Shown: positions 13,706-25,873, counted from the first letter of the stretch. The stretch: 64,000 nucleotides of DNA from Petrolisthes cinctipes (GCA_033782935.1 JAWQEG010001429.1:248001-312000), one strand, 5' to 3'. The notes: generated by a model not told the origin, from the sequence alone. Made by a program: numbers and translations.

Positions 13706-13865
13706 CACACACACACACACACATAAGATTAAAACACACACACATACGTAAGATTAAAACACACACACACGTAAAATTAAAACACACACACACACACACG
13801 TAAGATTAAAACACAAACACACACATAAGATTGAAACACACACACACGTAAGATGAAAGGCACAC
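13690..13865. repeat. AC/TAAGATTAAAA minisatellite, second block
   Basis: The same unit as at 12950-13425: CGTAAGATTAAAACACACAC repeated with variable AC length. Confidence 0.88.
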
Positions 13866-13915
13866 ACACAATGTATTTTTGGTTAGTGAAAATAAAATAA
13901 ATAAATAGTAATAGT

Positions 13916-13963
13916 GGGTCTCCCGCGTGTCAGACGCGAATTCTACCACTGAACCACCAATGC
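13916..13963 (-). pseudogene. tRNA-Gly-like fragment, 5' two thirds
   Basis: On the minus strand GCATTGGTGGTTCAGTGGTA and a following anticodon-arm-like stretch match tRNA-Gly. The loop reads CTGACAC in place of CTGCCAC, and the T-arm and 3' acceptor strand are missing. It has the same position relative to repeat W as the copy at 13465, so both are parts of one larger repeat. Confidence 0.6.
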
Positions 13964-13984
13964 TTAAACGGGAGCTAGTGAAAC

Positions 13985-14150
13985 CGGTTGTTTTTTTAAG
14001 CGGATTCATAGTAGATGACGTAATTTTTACGTCAAGTTACTTCATGCTACGTCATACCAAAGCCTGCGCCTGGTGATGGTGATTCAGAATATATATGGGT
14101 TTTGGATGTAGGTGTAACCGTTTTCGAGTTATAAGAGAACAAACAGAGAC
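13985..14150. repeat. Dispersed repeat W, copy 3
   Basis: AGCGGATTCATAGTAGATGA, then the ACGTAA palindrome and GGTGATGGTGATTCAGAATA, ending CGAGTTATAAGAGAACAAAC as in copy 1. Confidence 0.65.
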
Positions 14151-14165
14151 GGGTTGCCATATATA

Positions 14166-14586
14166 TATATTGTTATGGGTATTCATTAAGATTTTGTGTT
14201 TTTCATTGACTTGAATTAGGTTTCGATATGTTTGTAATTGCTTTGCTGTAACTGCTTGTTTGTAGTTGTCGCCAGCCATTTAAGGAGACAGAGTATTTGA
14301 CGTCTCGTATAAAATTAATTTAATGCAGCTGAGTCAGAGTCAAGGATATTCTTGTTAACACAGTGTTGGGTTTCCAGTATTGACCTTGGAATTAATAGGT
14401 AAGTCACGTTCACTGTGTGGCTGGAGGCTGTTTGCAAATTTGCTCATTGAAATTTTGTCTTGTTATTATTTTATATTTTTGTTAACAAGTTGTTATGCAT
14501 GTATACTTTTGTTATCATTTTGTTATGTATTTAGAATAAGTATTTGTATATAAGTTTATTAATGTTAATATATTTATAAATACATT
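14166..14586. repeat. Dispersed repeat X, copy 1
   Basis: TGTTATGGGTATTCATTAAG through to TTTATTAATGTTAATATATT matches 62517-62898 closely. Copy 1 has an extra block of about 34 nt near 14367-14401 that ends just before GTAAGT. Both copies begin next to an AT tract. It may be an LTR, but I see no CA end or duplication. From 14590 to 15240 I see only AT-rich sequence with no gene. Confidence 0.75.
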
Positions 14587-15243
14587 TATAAATATTATTT
14601 ATAAATAATATATTTATAAATATATACTGTACATATATAAAAGTAACTTCACCATGCAGAACATGTAGTAGTAACAACTCTACGATGTGTTGGTTTTCAC
14701 TGACCGATGCTGAACATTCATAATGATAGACAACAGCGGAGGTTAACTGCTGCCTCACTACCTGACCAACGTGAATGTTGCCGTAAGAATAACTCGTACT
14801 GAAAACACACACAGTGACAAGGGATTCTCCTTTCCATCTCAGTGTCATGTTTGTGTTGTAGTAGTATTTATACCGTTAGTTTATATGTTAATGTTGTATT
14901 ATTGCTTTCAATACTCTCCCTACTCTGCTTCCCTATACCACCGCACCACTCCCATCCCCCACCCTACACCCCAATTCCTCAGCACCCTCCCCTAAACTAA
15001 TACTGGCTGGCTAGTGTTTCGGGTAAAAGGGTTGAAACTGGCGGTTCACACCATGTGGGGTACACACACTGACAACACTGAGTGATGAACGCGGTAGTGG
15101 AGGAGACTGTATGTATGTATATAATATTATATATCGCACAGACACACATTATATTGTAATATGTAAATAGAAAGAAATTAAACAAATATAATTATATATG
15201 TCCACGTTTCACAGATGCATATTTTATTATGTGAGTAGAAATA

Positions 15244-15730
15244 TGATATTATAACGTCTAGAAGGTCGTTACTACCAAGGGTGTATAGTAGACTATAACA
15301 ATACTAGGCATGGTTTTATTCAGGGAAGTGTACAGAGATGCTGCGTGGAGCCAAGTACGTATAGTTGCCTCCGTGGTGTTGCCTGCCGTGATGCCTGTGG
15401 AATACCTGCCGTGTTGCGTGAGGGTAGTTGCGCTTCTCGAGAGTAGGAGCGTGGCTGCCGAGAGTCAGGAACGTAGCTAGCGTGTAACAAGCTGAGATTG
15501 TGGTTGCAGTGGACGGAGTCTTAGGCTGGCGGCTAGCAGGGCAGGCTAGAAGGCAGGAGAGAGATCTTCTCCGTGTGGAGGCAAGCACTGAGCAGCTAAG
15601 TGGCCGAGGGGAGCACATTCCTTAGTGCAGCGGGATCCGCTAGGAACGTACTTCTCAGTGGAGCGGCATATGCTAGCTAGGAGGATGTAGGGCACAAGGA
15701 ATATGGATATATGGTACTTGGGTCACTACA
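15244..15730 (-). repeat. Solo-LTR-like block (putative)
   Basis: On the minus strand it starts TGTAGTGACCCAAGTACC, is GC-rich in the middle, has AATAAA near 15310 and could end in ATATCA. That is the shape of a gypsy LTR. There is no partner LTR, coding region or clean duplication in the window, so this is a shape-based call. Confidence 0.4.
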
Positions 15731-17935
15731 ATATATATGTGCCCAATTCACAAATATATTCTTACTCTTACACTCATATTTTTCATTTTCATGGCTATGA
15801 GATTATGGTGTGTGGAAAGTGAACTTTACTATGACTCTTTTCGGACTTCGTACATCAGTCTGTCCGATCGCCCAGCCAATCTTTAACCACGACCTCGCCT
15901 TCCCACCAGCGGAAAGGGTAGCGAAACTTTGGATCGTAAGTGTACATACTCTGTGAATTGAATACAAGTAATGAATGACTTTGAGATTTCGTTGGACTAC
16001 TCCCCTTATAAATGAAACACAGAAAAAATTAATCAACAGTCTAAACGAACGAGTGAAATGTGTGTTTCAGCTCTCCTATTATCAGTCCATCATTCACCGC
16101 AGGAGTAGTTTCCTGTATGGCTGGTTTATACAGCCTCCTCTTTGCTGAAGATCTGGTATGATATAATACCACAATTCTGCTGTGTGGTGTTACCCATGGC
16201 ACCACAGCTTGGAGCATCACAGCCTCCAGCACTACAACCTCGGTCTCTTTCACGCTGTACGCTATATACCTTGGTATATATAGCAAGAAAAACATTAACG
16301 CATGCAGCCCTTGTTGTTCCTACAGTATATTGATCCAACAGCGACTGTAATAGCCGCGGTGTCTACCACTCCGACTCACCCACCTCCCACTTTTCTATCT
16401 CTCATACCTCACTCACCTGTATTGATCTCCCTCCACTAGCATGTAAACTATTACACTACCAGAGAGTGGACGGCTGTTACCTTCCCGTGCCACACTCGAG
16501 TGAACACTGACTGAGCAGTGGGCCACCGGCCACTGGTGACTGGCATTTACTACTACCAGTCTGTCGTTTCTCCTAAAACGCGGCCTTCACATCATTAACT
16601 CATTTTCCTTATCTTTATGGAATGCGGAAGCTGAGCTCTCACAGTCAGTAATGAGCAGGTTATATTATCAGTATTATATTAAATAGCAACAATAACCGTA
16701 CACGCCTCTTATGTTTATGAAACTAATCACTATGTTACCAGAAAAATGTAGAACATGAATAGTGGTTTTTCTTGACAATATAATATTCTCTTGTCTGAAA
16801 AGAGTAGCCCAACATATTTCATTTCATCTCCTCACTTTTTGTTTGGCTAATGATCATGTGATGCACTTCGGCCACCCAATATAGTTTATGTTTACAATTC
16901 TTGTAAATTTATGACATAAAAAGCAACAACTTACAAATAAAATGTTGCCACTTCACAATTCTGTGGAATATATACTCGGACATAAAATTATTACAGTTTT
17001 ATCTGCATATTATTTAACCTTAAAATGAATGTGAGTAACAGACTAGGAACTGATAAGACTCAACAATATTACTAAGCTTGCTGTTTCAGTCTTTTTTTGT
17101 AATTGTTAACTTTATATAAGGTCGTTGCGCGTTTGAAATGGATTCCCTTTTCCGTCCAAATATTGTTGGTCTTGGAATTTTAATTAAGCAGAATATAAAT
17201 CCTTGGAAATGTATAAAATCTTACATATACATTGTATTTTGACATTTTCTGTGAGTATCTTTTTAAAATTCGATGTCTCCGACTACCCAAATTAACCACA
17301 TTTGAAATTAGTGTCAAACTCCCTCAATGATGCTTCTGATTCCTTAATTCTTGGGATAAATCCCCATAGTAGTAGTGGGACGTCTGTAAAGCGTTACCGG
17401 TATATGTAGAAGTAATATATCTTGTAATATGTGTGACGGCTTGGCAAGGTTTGCTCGAACACATGAACACCACAAGTAAACCACGAACGGATCAGATCAC
17501 GGAAAGGAGAGATAGAGAGAGTGAGGAGGGAAGGAATGGCTGAAAATAATTGAGTGACTACAAGCACTGCATTTCCCAAGCAATTAATGTACTTAAAGCT
17601 AACACATGGAAAGTAGAATGATTATAACAATATAGGTTATATTTAATCTGCACATATCTATTGGTTAGAGTGTGATCCATCAGATGGCAACACATGAAAA
17701 AAGAGGGGATTATTCTATAATAAGATATTTTATAATGCTTCAAGTCTGATGTCGGTCGATTTTAATCTTTAACTGTAATAACTGCATTGGATAGGGAAAA
17801 ATACTCTTGCTTTAGTATTTTCAATATAGGCACAAATACCGAAAAATTGACTGATCATAGTCATATGACTAACTGACCACTCCATTCATTCATTCCTTTT
17901 CCTAAGACCCACAAATGCGGCAGCCAGTCTCTCTG
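15731..17935. other. No recognisable gene
   Basis: About 2.2 kb of AT-leaning sequence with only short chance reading frames. I see no repeat copies shared with the rest of the window until the inverted repeat Q at 17936. Confidence 0.6.
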
Positions 17936-18155
17936 GCCAGGTGTACAGCCACAATCAAATTACCACCAACACTTTACTTCCATCGTGCTAATAAATCAGT
18001 ATCATATCAAAATATAATCATACAACTCCTTACGTCAACTCAACCCCCTCAATTATTATTATGAGGTGCTGCAAAATCATACACGTGTTGTTCTTTATTT
18101 ACCAAGATATTTATTACGATGGAAGGAAAGTGTCGGTGGATATTTGATTGTGGCT
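17936..18155. repeat. Repeat Q with an inverted partial second copy
   Basis: GTACAGCCACAATCAAATTA (17941 onward) is the reverse complement of the end of Q at 18107-18160 (TACGATGGAAGGAAAGTGTC to GATTGTGGCTGTAC). The arms are about 55 bp and imperfect, about 110 bp apart. The right arm is also found at 6751-6815. Confidence 0.7.
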
Positions 18156-20274
18156 GTACCAACTGCCTGGCCTCTGCCCCTCAACACCGATGTCCCAGGT
18201 TCATCTGTGGGTAACTGTATCCGTGGTGTCGTCCACTGCTGGGTTGGCGTACCTGTGGAAATACCTGCCGCACTCTCACTTACTTAGATGGTGCTGGTGT
18301 CACTTACCACCCGCAGTCACTTACAAAGATGGAGCTGGTGTCAATTACCACCCGTAGTCTGCCTGGGGAACTACCCCACCTCGCCATCTCCATCCCCGCC
18401 TAAGACTCCCCCTTCCCACCCTAAAGCAGCAGCACACAACACACACCGCACCCACAACATAAATATACTCGAGATATACATCAATGGCATTAACACTAAA
18501 AAACAAGAACTTACATACTTCATCTAATCATACAACACAACACACACATTGCCATCTTACAAGAAACCAGATTACGTAACACACACAAAACACCTACATT
18601 TCCCAACCACCATTAGACAAGACCGGGCCAACGGCAATGGTGGTGGACTCATCACCCTACTCCACAAATCCATTAACTATACAGAAACCAGTGTGCACCT
18701 CAAATCCTTTCTCCCCCAGCACGACACCATCACAGAAATTCAGGCCATCAAGGTACGCACTAGCAAAACAACAAGCACCACAATAGCCAACGTATACATC
18801 TCCCCTCAAACCACCCAACAGTTCCCCATAACTTCACCCCACAGCTCCAACAAATCACCGGCCAACCTAACCTCATCCTGGGTGGTGAATTCAACGTCAA
18901 GACATCGGCCTGGTATGTCAACATCCCAGACACAGAGGACTTGAAATCATCTCCAAAACAGACAACCTCATCACACTAAACAACACACACCAACACACCC
19001 ACATCCCTCACCAAGCTCTCTTCCAACCATCATCACCTGACATTACCTTCTGCTCCCCCAACCTAGCTCCTAGAACAGCATGGAGGGTGGTCAACACTCT
19101 TGGTTCTGACCACCTCCCAATCATAATAACAACAAAATCAAGAATCACCCCAGCTGGCCACAGACACACATACACTAACTACACCAAGGCCAACTGGGAC
19201 ATCTTCACTACCGATACAGAAGATAACTTTGAAACACTGAACAGTACACCCAACACAGACATCAACACTATTGTACAAAAATTCAACACAATCATACAAA
19301 CCGCAGACAACAAACACATCCCTAGAGGCAACAGAAGAAAACACAGCCCCAACTTTACAACAGAAATTCAAGGCCTCATCAACCAACGGAACACACTCGA
19401 ACACTCACCCCCAACTTCACTCACATATCACACAGTACACGAAATACAAGCACTAAACACACAAATAAACAACAAAATTAAAGAATAGAAAACACTAAAT
19501 TGGCAAAGGTTTGTCAACACACTTGATCACAAAACAAACACCAGCAAACTTTACGAAACACTAATCAGCATCACACTGTCCAACAGCAACACTACACAAT
19601 CACATGCAGCCATCACAACAACATACACTATACCCTCAATTAAACAACAAGCAAACACCCTCATCCAGCACTTTTCTCACATCAGCACCTTCACCCTCAC
19701 CCTGAAGACCGACGAGTCATCAGACGCAAGATATGCTTCCCCACTGCTGATTCAGTCCATACACCATTCACAAACCATCAAACAAACCACACCATCCACA
19801 ACCTCAAACACTCACCTGCCTGTGGTCCTGACAACATCGGTAACATTCACCTTAACACTCGGACCACCAGGCATACAAGCACTCACTAACATAGCAAACT
19901 ACAGCTACTCACACAACACAATACCCAACGCCTGTACACACGGAAACATCATCACTATCCCCAAACTCAACAAAGACCCCACACTACCCTCATCACACTG
20001 TCCCATCACCCTTTTTTGCACCCCCTCCAAAGTTACTGAGCGCCTCATCATCAGTCTAATCACATAACACATTCCCCTTGCATCCTCACAACATGGTTTC
20101 AGACCACTACACTCAACAAACACTCTTCTTACAGACCTCACACAAAAAAGAACTTATGATGGCATCAACTCAGATAGACCCCCACATAGAACACTCCTAG
20201 TTACACTGGACATTAGTAAAGCATTTGATCCCATCCCCCGTCATAACATTACAAACAAAATATACAACACAAAC

Positions 20275-20592
20275 ATGCACAATAATACAAAAAGATGGCT
20301 GGCCAGCTTCTTGGGAGGAAGAGTAGCCCATGTTACACTTGCTGGTCAGTCATCTAACATAAAAAGTTTTACCAACGGCATCCCCCAAGGCTCTGTACTG
20401 TCACCCAGCCTTTTCAACTTATACATGCACGACCTACCAACACCCCAGACACCACAAATACATGTAGCCTCCTACGCAGACGACATAACACTCACATGTC
20501 CACACAGAAAAATGCAGACACAGCCACTCACATCCTCCAACCCTTCCTCAACACACCTAATGGCTGATTCACCACAAACAGACTTAAAATAG
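20275..20592 (+). pseudogene. LINE C reverse transcriptase core
   Basis: This open frame of 105 codons holds the palm motifs: GIPQGSVLSPSLFNLYMHDL followed by VASYADDITLTC, so the catalytic YADD is intact in this copy, whereas copy D reads YAED. It ends in a stop after PQTDLK at 20592, a frame break relative to the family. Confidence 0.8.
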
Positions 20593-20713
20593 CGCCCATC
20601 AAGTCATCTGTCACACTTCTCACCAACCACAACACCGAACACCGATACACACCACACCTCACCATCAACAACACACCTATACCACACACACCCAAATTGC
20701 TCGGGACACGATA

Positions 20714-20955
20714 AAAATCTTTCACTGATGCCAGAGGTTACCACCCCTGTGAGCAGGGGGTGGGGGGTTTGAGTCAGCTGTCTGAGGTCTTCCTGCTTAC
20801 GCAGCCATAGCTGAAGCTGACTCGGGTCTCACGTGGGTGGAGAGGTCTTTGGGCCACTCATCATCCTTGTGATGCGTGCTATAGTTGTGTTTCATACACA
20901 TAGTGTGTGATACACTCTGTCCCATTGACTGCCACTCATTGGCGGACCTTTAACC
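20714..20955. repeat. Insertion of about 240 bp inside LINE C
   Basis: In LINE D the segment KILGITYNTSMTFKQ is continuous. In C the same frame is interrupted between CTCGGGA and TAACATACAAC by a GC-rich block beginning near CACTGATGCCAGAGGTTACC. No clear duplication or inverted ends are visible. It may be a SINE, but I do not recognise it. Confidence 0.55.
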
Positions 20956-22368
20956 TTTAACATACAACACATCTATGACATTTAAACAACACATCTCAAC
21001 CATCAAAGAAAAATGCATGCAAAGACTTAAGGCCCTCAGATCACTCACCAGCACAACATTTGGACACAACAAAGAAACCACAACCACAGTGTACAAACAA
21101 TACATCCGATCAGTGATGGATTATGCAAGCCCCGCCTCGGCCTCAAACCTCACTATGACTCATCTCAACACCCTACAGACCATACAAAATAGAGCCCTAA
21201 GGACAATCACAGGATGCACAGCTACCACACCTACAGACCACTTACACCATGAAACCAAAATCCTCAAGATTAAGGACCACCTTGACTCGAGAGGCACACA
21301 AACACTTGCAGCAGCCTCAAGAAACCTACGCCACCCACTAAACTACATGGCCAAACACCCAAGGATGCCAAGAAACATCAGAACAACACCCAGTACACGC
21401 TACCATACACAAATACTATCATTTCTTACACCCTGCCCACCCCAAACCAGTCTCCAAAAACACATCCATACTCAAATCACCCACCAATCCATCAAAAAAA
21501 TTAAGAACAACACCCTGCTGCATGCACGACCCCCTGACATCCACCCATCAGAATCCTCCCTTCCCCGTGAGGACAGAGTCCACCTGGTCAGGCTGTGAAG
21601 CGGCCATCATCCGGCCCTTTTGACATATCAAAAGAAACTAGATGGAGCCATCGCAGATACCTGTTCAGGATGCAACACAGCACCCCATGTTATTAAACAC
21701 ATTATGGAAGACTGCAACGCACAGAACGACACTCGCCAACAACACAAGCCATAGCCTTCCTCAAGAGCTCGGGGCTGCTCGGTCGGACAGGTTGAGGAAC
21801 TTCAACAACAACAACTCAAGGTTTAGAGTAAAATCTTGGACTTTTCTCTATTTACTGAGATATATCAGGGTTACAAGATTATAGATTATATAAGACACCT
21901 TTGTCATGCCAAAAATATGTACAAAGTACAAGTACAAGAGAGGAAGACCTCTCTCTGTCAGGGCAGGGCTGCAAGTGCGCTGCTCCCCTCTCGATACCCA
22001 CTGCCGTACCACGCCCACTATACGTGGCAGATTGTAACGGTAACATTGATAATGCTAAGATTATATTTGAAATATATACATGTTATATACAAGCTTATAT
22101 AAGAATAATATGAGTAAATATAGATTGTCCCTTCCTCTATATACAAGACAATAATATGGTAATTATTATAGCATAGATTATAACAGAAATAATTATAGGG
22201 TGCAGTCTAGCAATCAGGCCCTCAGCACGGAAAGTTCCAACCTCGCTGACTAGTCAGCAGAATTTGATGGATGTTGTGTCTGATGAACTGGAATGAACTG
22301 TTTTCAACACTAAGGGTATTGTCCTCCACCCATGGGCGTGTCATGGGCGTGATTCGGGCGTGGATATA

Positions 22369-22450
22369 GTAACCACAAATAGCCGTTATCAGCCAAGCAA
22401 GGACGACTCAAGGCGACCACAAAGCGCCCGTGTATCCCGGCCTTTAGAAG
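22369..22450. repeat. Right end of a PIF/Harbinger-like MITE (fragment)
   Basis: ACCACAAATAGCCGTTATCA to CGCCCGTGTATCCCGGCC matches the right half of the complete MITE at 61581-61806. The left half is missing at the junction with repeat R. From 22451 to 23570 I see no gene. Confidence 0.6.
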
Positions 22451-23579
22451 GGAGATATTGCTTTCTAGTATTGAGTATTGCGGTGGAAATAGAGGAAGAA
22501 GATAAAGGGGATGTAACGGAGGGGTAAGGGATCAAGGATATAGGGCAGTGCAAGGTCATTGATGAGATGGAAAGCCTTCCTCGGAATAGCATCTAGTACC
22601 CTTGTTGAGGGAAAATGTTCCCAAACATAAGAAAAATACGTTGTCTAGGGACAGATCAGAACTTTGTACAGCGTTAGTAGTTGGGATGACGTGAATATTC
22701 CTTTGAAATCTGAAAACTATATCGTATTTCTTGTATGCACTTCAAGCTATGGCAGTTATGTGAAGTTTCCAGGAAAGATTAGATGTGACAGTGACACATA
22801 TCATATTTATAGAAGACTCTGATTGTAACAGAGAATTTTGAAAGAACAACTGATTATCTGAAGGAAAATGTTTAAAGGAAATGATGCAGACATGTTTGAA
22901 TTTATTTTTCCAACATGAATCAGTTCCCCCATTCTCAATACATACATATAGCTTTGCTTTGAAGAACTGTATTATATGCTAACTCCTGAAGACCACTTTG
23001 CAATAATTAACTTTACGTCCATCCGAAGCAGAATTGTTTGCCGCAAAAAGCGAATATCAAGAGGCTTAATTTGGACCAGGATAGTTCCTTGACAAGGTCT
23101 ATTAAAAGTACTAATCTATGTAAGATAACAGTCCTTATACTATGAAATTGGATATGGCATTTGCCTTGACACATACCTGGGTTATGTTGACCTGGAACTG
23201 TTTGCAAAATTTTTTTCGTTACCATCCCTTTAACAGTGTGACGCGAGTATCTTACCTTCGCCAATTTCGCCACCCTCCATGGCGCTCAGTGTCTCATGGG
23301 CAGGCAAGAAGGGATGACGTTCTTTCACCCAGTGCTATTTTTTCTGGGTATTTCATGGCTATTCTTGTTTTAAAATACTCAAACACATTTCCTTATGTTT
23401 AATAATGAATAGTTAAATAGTAAGAGTTCTTGAACACTCAAAATCTAATTTAAAATCAGCTAAACTATTGATATCAAAAAGAAACTAAATGCGTTGTGGT
23501 AAGCTGTCACTGCTGCGGCCCGCATATTATCGGCCGGGACAAAGACGATACCCTTCCGGCATGTCTCGGATGACGAGGT

Positions 23580-23752
23580 ACAGCTGCCCAGTCGGCAGAG
23601 TACCAATCCTACTGCACTTACCGATGTTAAAATTAATGTAGGGGTGGTAACGAACTTTTTTTGCCTACAGCTGCCCAGTCAGCGGAGTACCAATCCTACC
23701 GTACTTACCGATGTTAAAATTAATGTAGGGGTGGTAACGAACTTTTTTTGCC
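23580..23752. repeat. Tandem duplication of an 87-bp unit
   Basis: TACAGCTGCCCAGTCGGCAG to AACGAACTTTTTTTGCC occurs twice head to tail with a few substitutions. The reverse strand (CGGTAAGTGCAGTAGGATTG) has a faint tRNA-like look, but no full cloverleaf was found. Confidence 0.8.
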
Positions 23753-23779
23753 AACTGTACATCTTGCATTTAGCAAACT

Positions 23780-23963
23780 AGCCAGTGGTCTCGTCCTTGG
23801 GCACTGTGAGTACCTTGATCTGCTCCAAGGTGAGGTTGAGGTCAGAATCAAAGAGTTCATTGGGGGCAGAGCACCAGTGGGGAGGCGTGAGGGTCATAAA
23901 TAGCTGACCAAGATATACAAACGCGTAGATCATATTGATGTAGCAATTGATCATAAAGAGCAT
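23780..23963 (-). CDS. Isolated SLC22-like exon (TM1 end and first extracellular loop)
   Basis: On the minus strand, after a pyrimidine-rich tract and CCCATAAG, the frame reads MLFMINCYINMIYAF, then VYLGQLFMTLTPPHWC, and ends LEQIKVLTVPKDETTG. This matches the end of the first membrane helix and the start of the large extracellular loop of SLC22 transporters (PxHWC, then LTxPKDExTG). The following bases are GCTAGT, so either a GC donor is used or the exon is truncated. It lies 27 kb beyond the last exon of the SLC22 gene at 51393-60860 and on the same strand. It cannot be that gene's first exon in this order; it probably belongs to a tandem paralogue whose other exons are outside the window or lost. 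Confidence 0.7.
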
Positions 23964-24275
23964 CTTATGGGGACAAGAGTGTTGGATGAAACAGTTATTG
24001 GTAAGAGTAGGAGGGACAATGAAGAAGAGGGAATAGATGGCAAAGGAAGATGGGATGAGAGAACGTAGCATATAAAATGAAGTTGCTACAGTAAACTCAT
24101 TAGACCATTTGTACAAATTTCTTCATACCATTTCAGAAACAATCGCCTATCCCTGTACTACTCGTCTCTATTGGATATTTTATTCTGTTCGTCAACTTTC
24201 CAGTAAGTAAATCAACGTGTTTCTATCGCACATCAACGAAAATAAATGTATCTATCTGTAGCCTGAATACACTGA

Positions 24276-25305
24276 TTGTGTGGTCAGTGTTGTTGTCTTT
24301 TCCCATATTCATTCATCTATTCCTTTATTTATGCAATGTTCTATACTTACCATCTGGAGCTATTTAAGTCTACAGTATTACCAGTAATGTTATATGGTAG
24401 TGAGATGTGGGGACATAATGTGGTCAGGGAAGTGGAAACTTTGCATATGAGATATTTGAAGCATGTTCTATGCGTACAAAGAGAAACTAGCAATGACATT
24501 GTATATGGAGAGCTTGGGGTATATCCTCTTGATGTTGACATAAAGCCCAGAATGGTTAACTACTGGGCCAGGTTTATAACTGGAAAACCTGAAAAACTAT
24601 CCTATGTTATGCATCAGTGTTTGATGCACCTGGACACTGCTGGACTGTATACATCACCCTGGCTAAAGGAGGTTAATTGTGGTTTTTCAAGAGTATGGTT
24701 GACTCAGGAGGTTCCTAACACTGTATGGCTTGGAAAAGCTATTGAACAAAGGCTTAGAGATCAGTTCATTTCTCTTTGGTATATTAATATTACTACAAAG
24801 TCTATTTTTTATAATTATGCCCTGTTTAAGTGCTCTTTTGGCAGAGAAGAATATTTAATCGAATTGAAGACTAAATCAAAGCTAATCCTGACAAAAATTA
24901 GAACAAATAATAATAGATTGCCAGTGACAGTGGTTAGATACTATTATGTGGCTCAAGAAGAAAGATTTTGTAATAAATGTGATGGTGCATTGGTTGGGGA
25001 TGAATCTCATGTTGTTTTGGTGTGTAGTAATCAAACATTATGTCAGCTGAGGCGTAACTTGCTACCACAACACTCTTGAACAAGACCTAACACCGATAAA
25101 TATAAGTCATTAATGCAGAGTACTAATGTTAAGATATTAAAAAACCTTGTTAATTTTTGGGATGCAATATTTAGAATGTTTAGATGAGATAGTAACAAGT
25201 GTACTTTCATGCTAGGGTATATGAGGAAAAGTTTATGTTGATGTATTGTGCAATGTAAGAGCTGTGCTCCCTACTTCTGAGCAATAAACTCAATTCAATT
25301 CAATT
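24276..25305 (+). mobile_element. 5'-truncated LINE, C-terminal part of ORF2 and 3' tail
   Basis: An open frame to 25079 carries the C-terminal region of a non-LTR reverse transcriptase: LPVMLYGSEMWGHN, VYGELGVYPLDVDIKPRMVN, then a terminal zinc module CNKCDG...HVVLVCS. After the stop there is about 180 bp of 3' UTR, AATAAA near 25283 and a short (AATTC)n tail to 25305. It is a dead 3' fragment. The ATTC-type tail suggests a CR1/L2-like or RTE-like family. From 25306 to 25925 I see nothing recognisable. Confidence 0.75.
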
Positions 25306-25873
25306 CGAAAGCACCTAATCCTCCAATGTGAGTGAGGATGGAGTCGAAGAAAGTGATAACCATGGCGGAGGAGGGTAGTGGGTGCGGGAGGTTCAGTAGG
25401 AATGAGAGAGAGGGCGAAAACGGTGTAGAATCCAGGACATGGAGAGTAAGAGGTTTGTTCAGGCAGGAACGTGGGAAGTAAGAGGTGTGCTGAGGCTGGG
25501 AAAGGAAGTGTGAAAAGTATGAAGGGCAGGGAATGTTGGTATGAGGAATGTGGTGAGGAGGGGAGAGATGGTGTGAGGACGTTGGGAAAAGGTATGTGAA
25601 AGATGTGAAGGACACAGAAACTCAGAAAGAAGGACGAGAATGGGAAGAACAAAGAATAGGTAGGAATGGGGTGGGTTGATGAGGTGTACCCATGTCAGGC
25701 CAAACCGTATGTCTCCAAATCCCTGTAAAGCAATGGTCATCAAACATGTACTCTGATAAAATATATATCTATGCAATATTCAAATTAGAAAACAATATTA
25801 TCACTCCTGAGGGGTCGAAACAGTCTAATGATTCTCAGAACCACCTTGGACCATGAGGCCTACCAAATTATTA

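Larger units (their letters stand above)
18374..21814 (+). mobile_element. Non-LTR retrotransposon, copy C (AP-endonuclease/RT), decayed
   Basis: A member of the same family as copy D (46520-50665, minus). Pieces in order: endonuclease start (NINILEIYINGINTKKQEL near 18455; then QDRANGNGGGLITLLHKS), early RT (about 19087-20067), RT core (GIPQGSVLSPSLFNLYMHDL and SYADDITLTC, 20275-20592) and C-terminal region (KQYIRSVMDYASPASAS, 20975-21598). A TAG near 19486 and several frameshifts break it. It ends in an (AAC)n tail at 21801-21814. It is truncated at the 5' end relative to D. I cannot place it firmly in a named clade; CR1/Jockey-like is the broad call. Confidence 0.8.
18155..22368 (+). mobile_element. 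Repeat R (LTR-like), copy 1, interrupted by LINE C
   Basis: Bases 18155-18373 and 21815-22368 together align with the uninterrupted R at 46966-47763: TGTGGAAATACCT, CTCACTTACT and ACTTACCACCC on the left; CTCAAGGTTTAGAGTAAA and GGGCGTGGATA on the right. LINE C lies exactly between GGGGAACTA and CTCAAG. The first 95 bp are diverged from copy 2, so the left edge is approximate. Confidence 0.7.

Noticed and set aside
15316..15618. 100-codon minus-strand frame as a gene
   Set aside because: Low-complexity Ser/Arg/His composition inside an LTR-like block, with no homology I recognise.
23580..23752. Tandem 87-bp units as tRNA genes
   Set aside because: Only a D-arm-like stretch is visible; no anticodon or T-arm with correct spacing.
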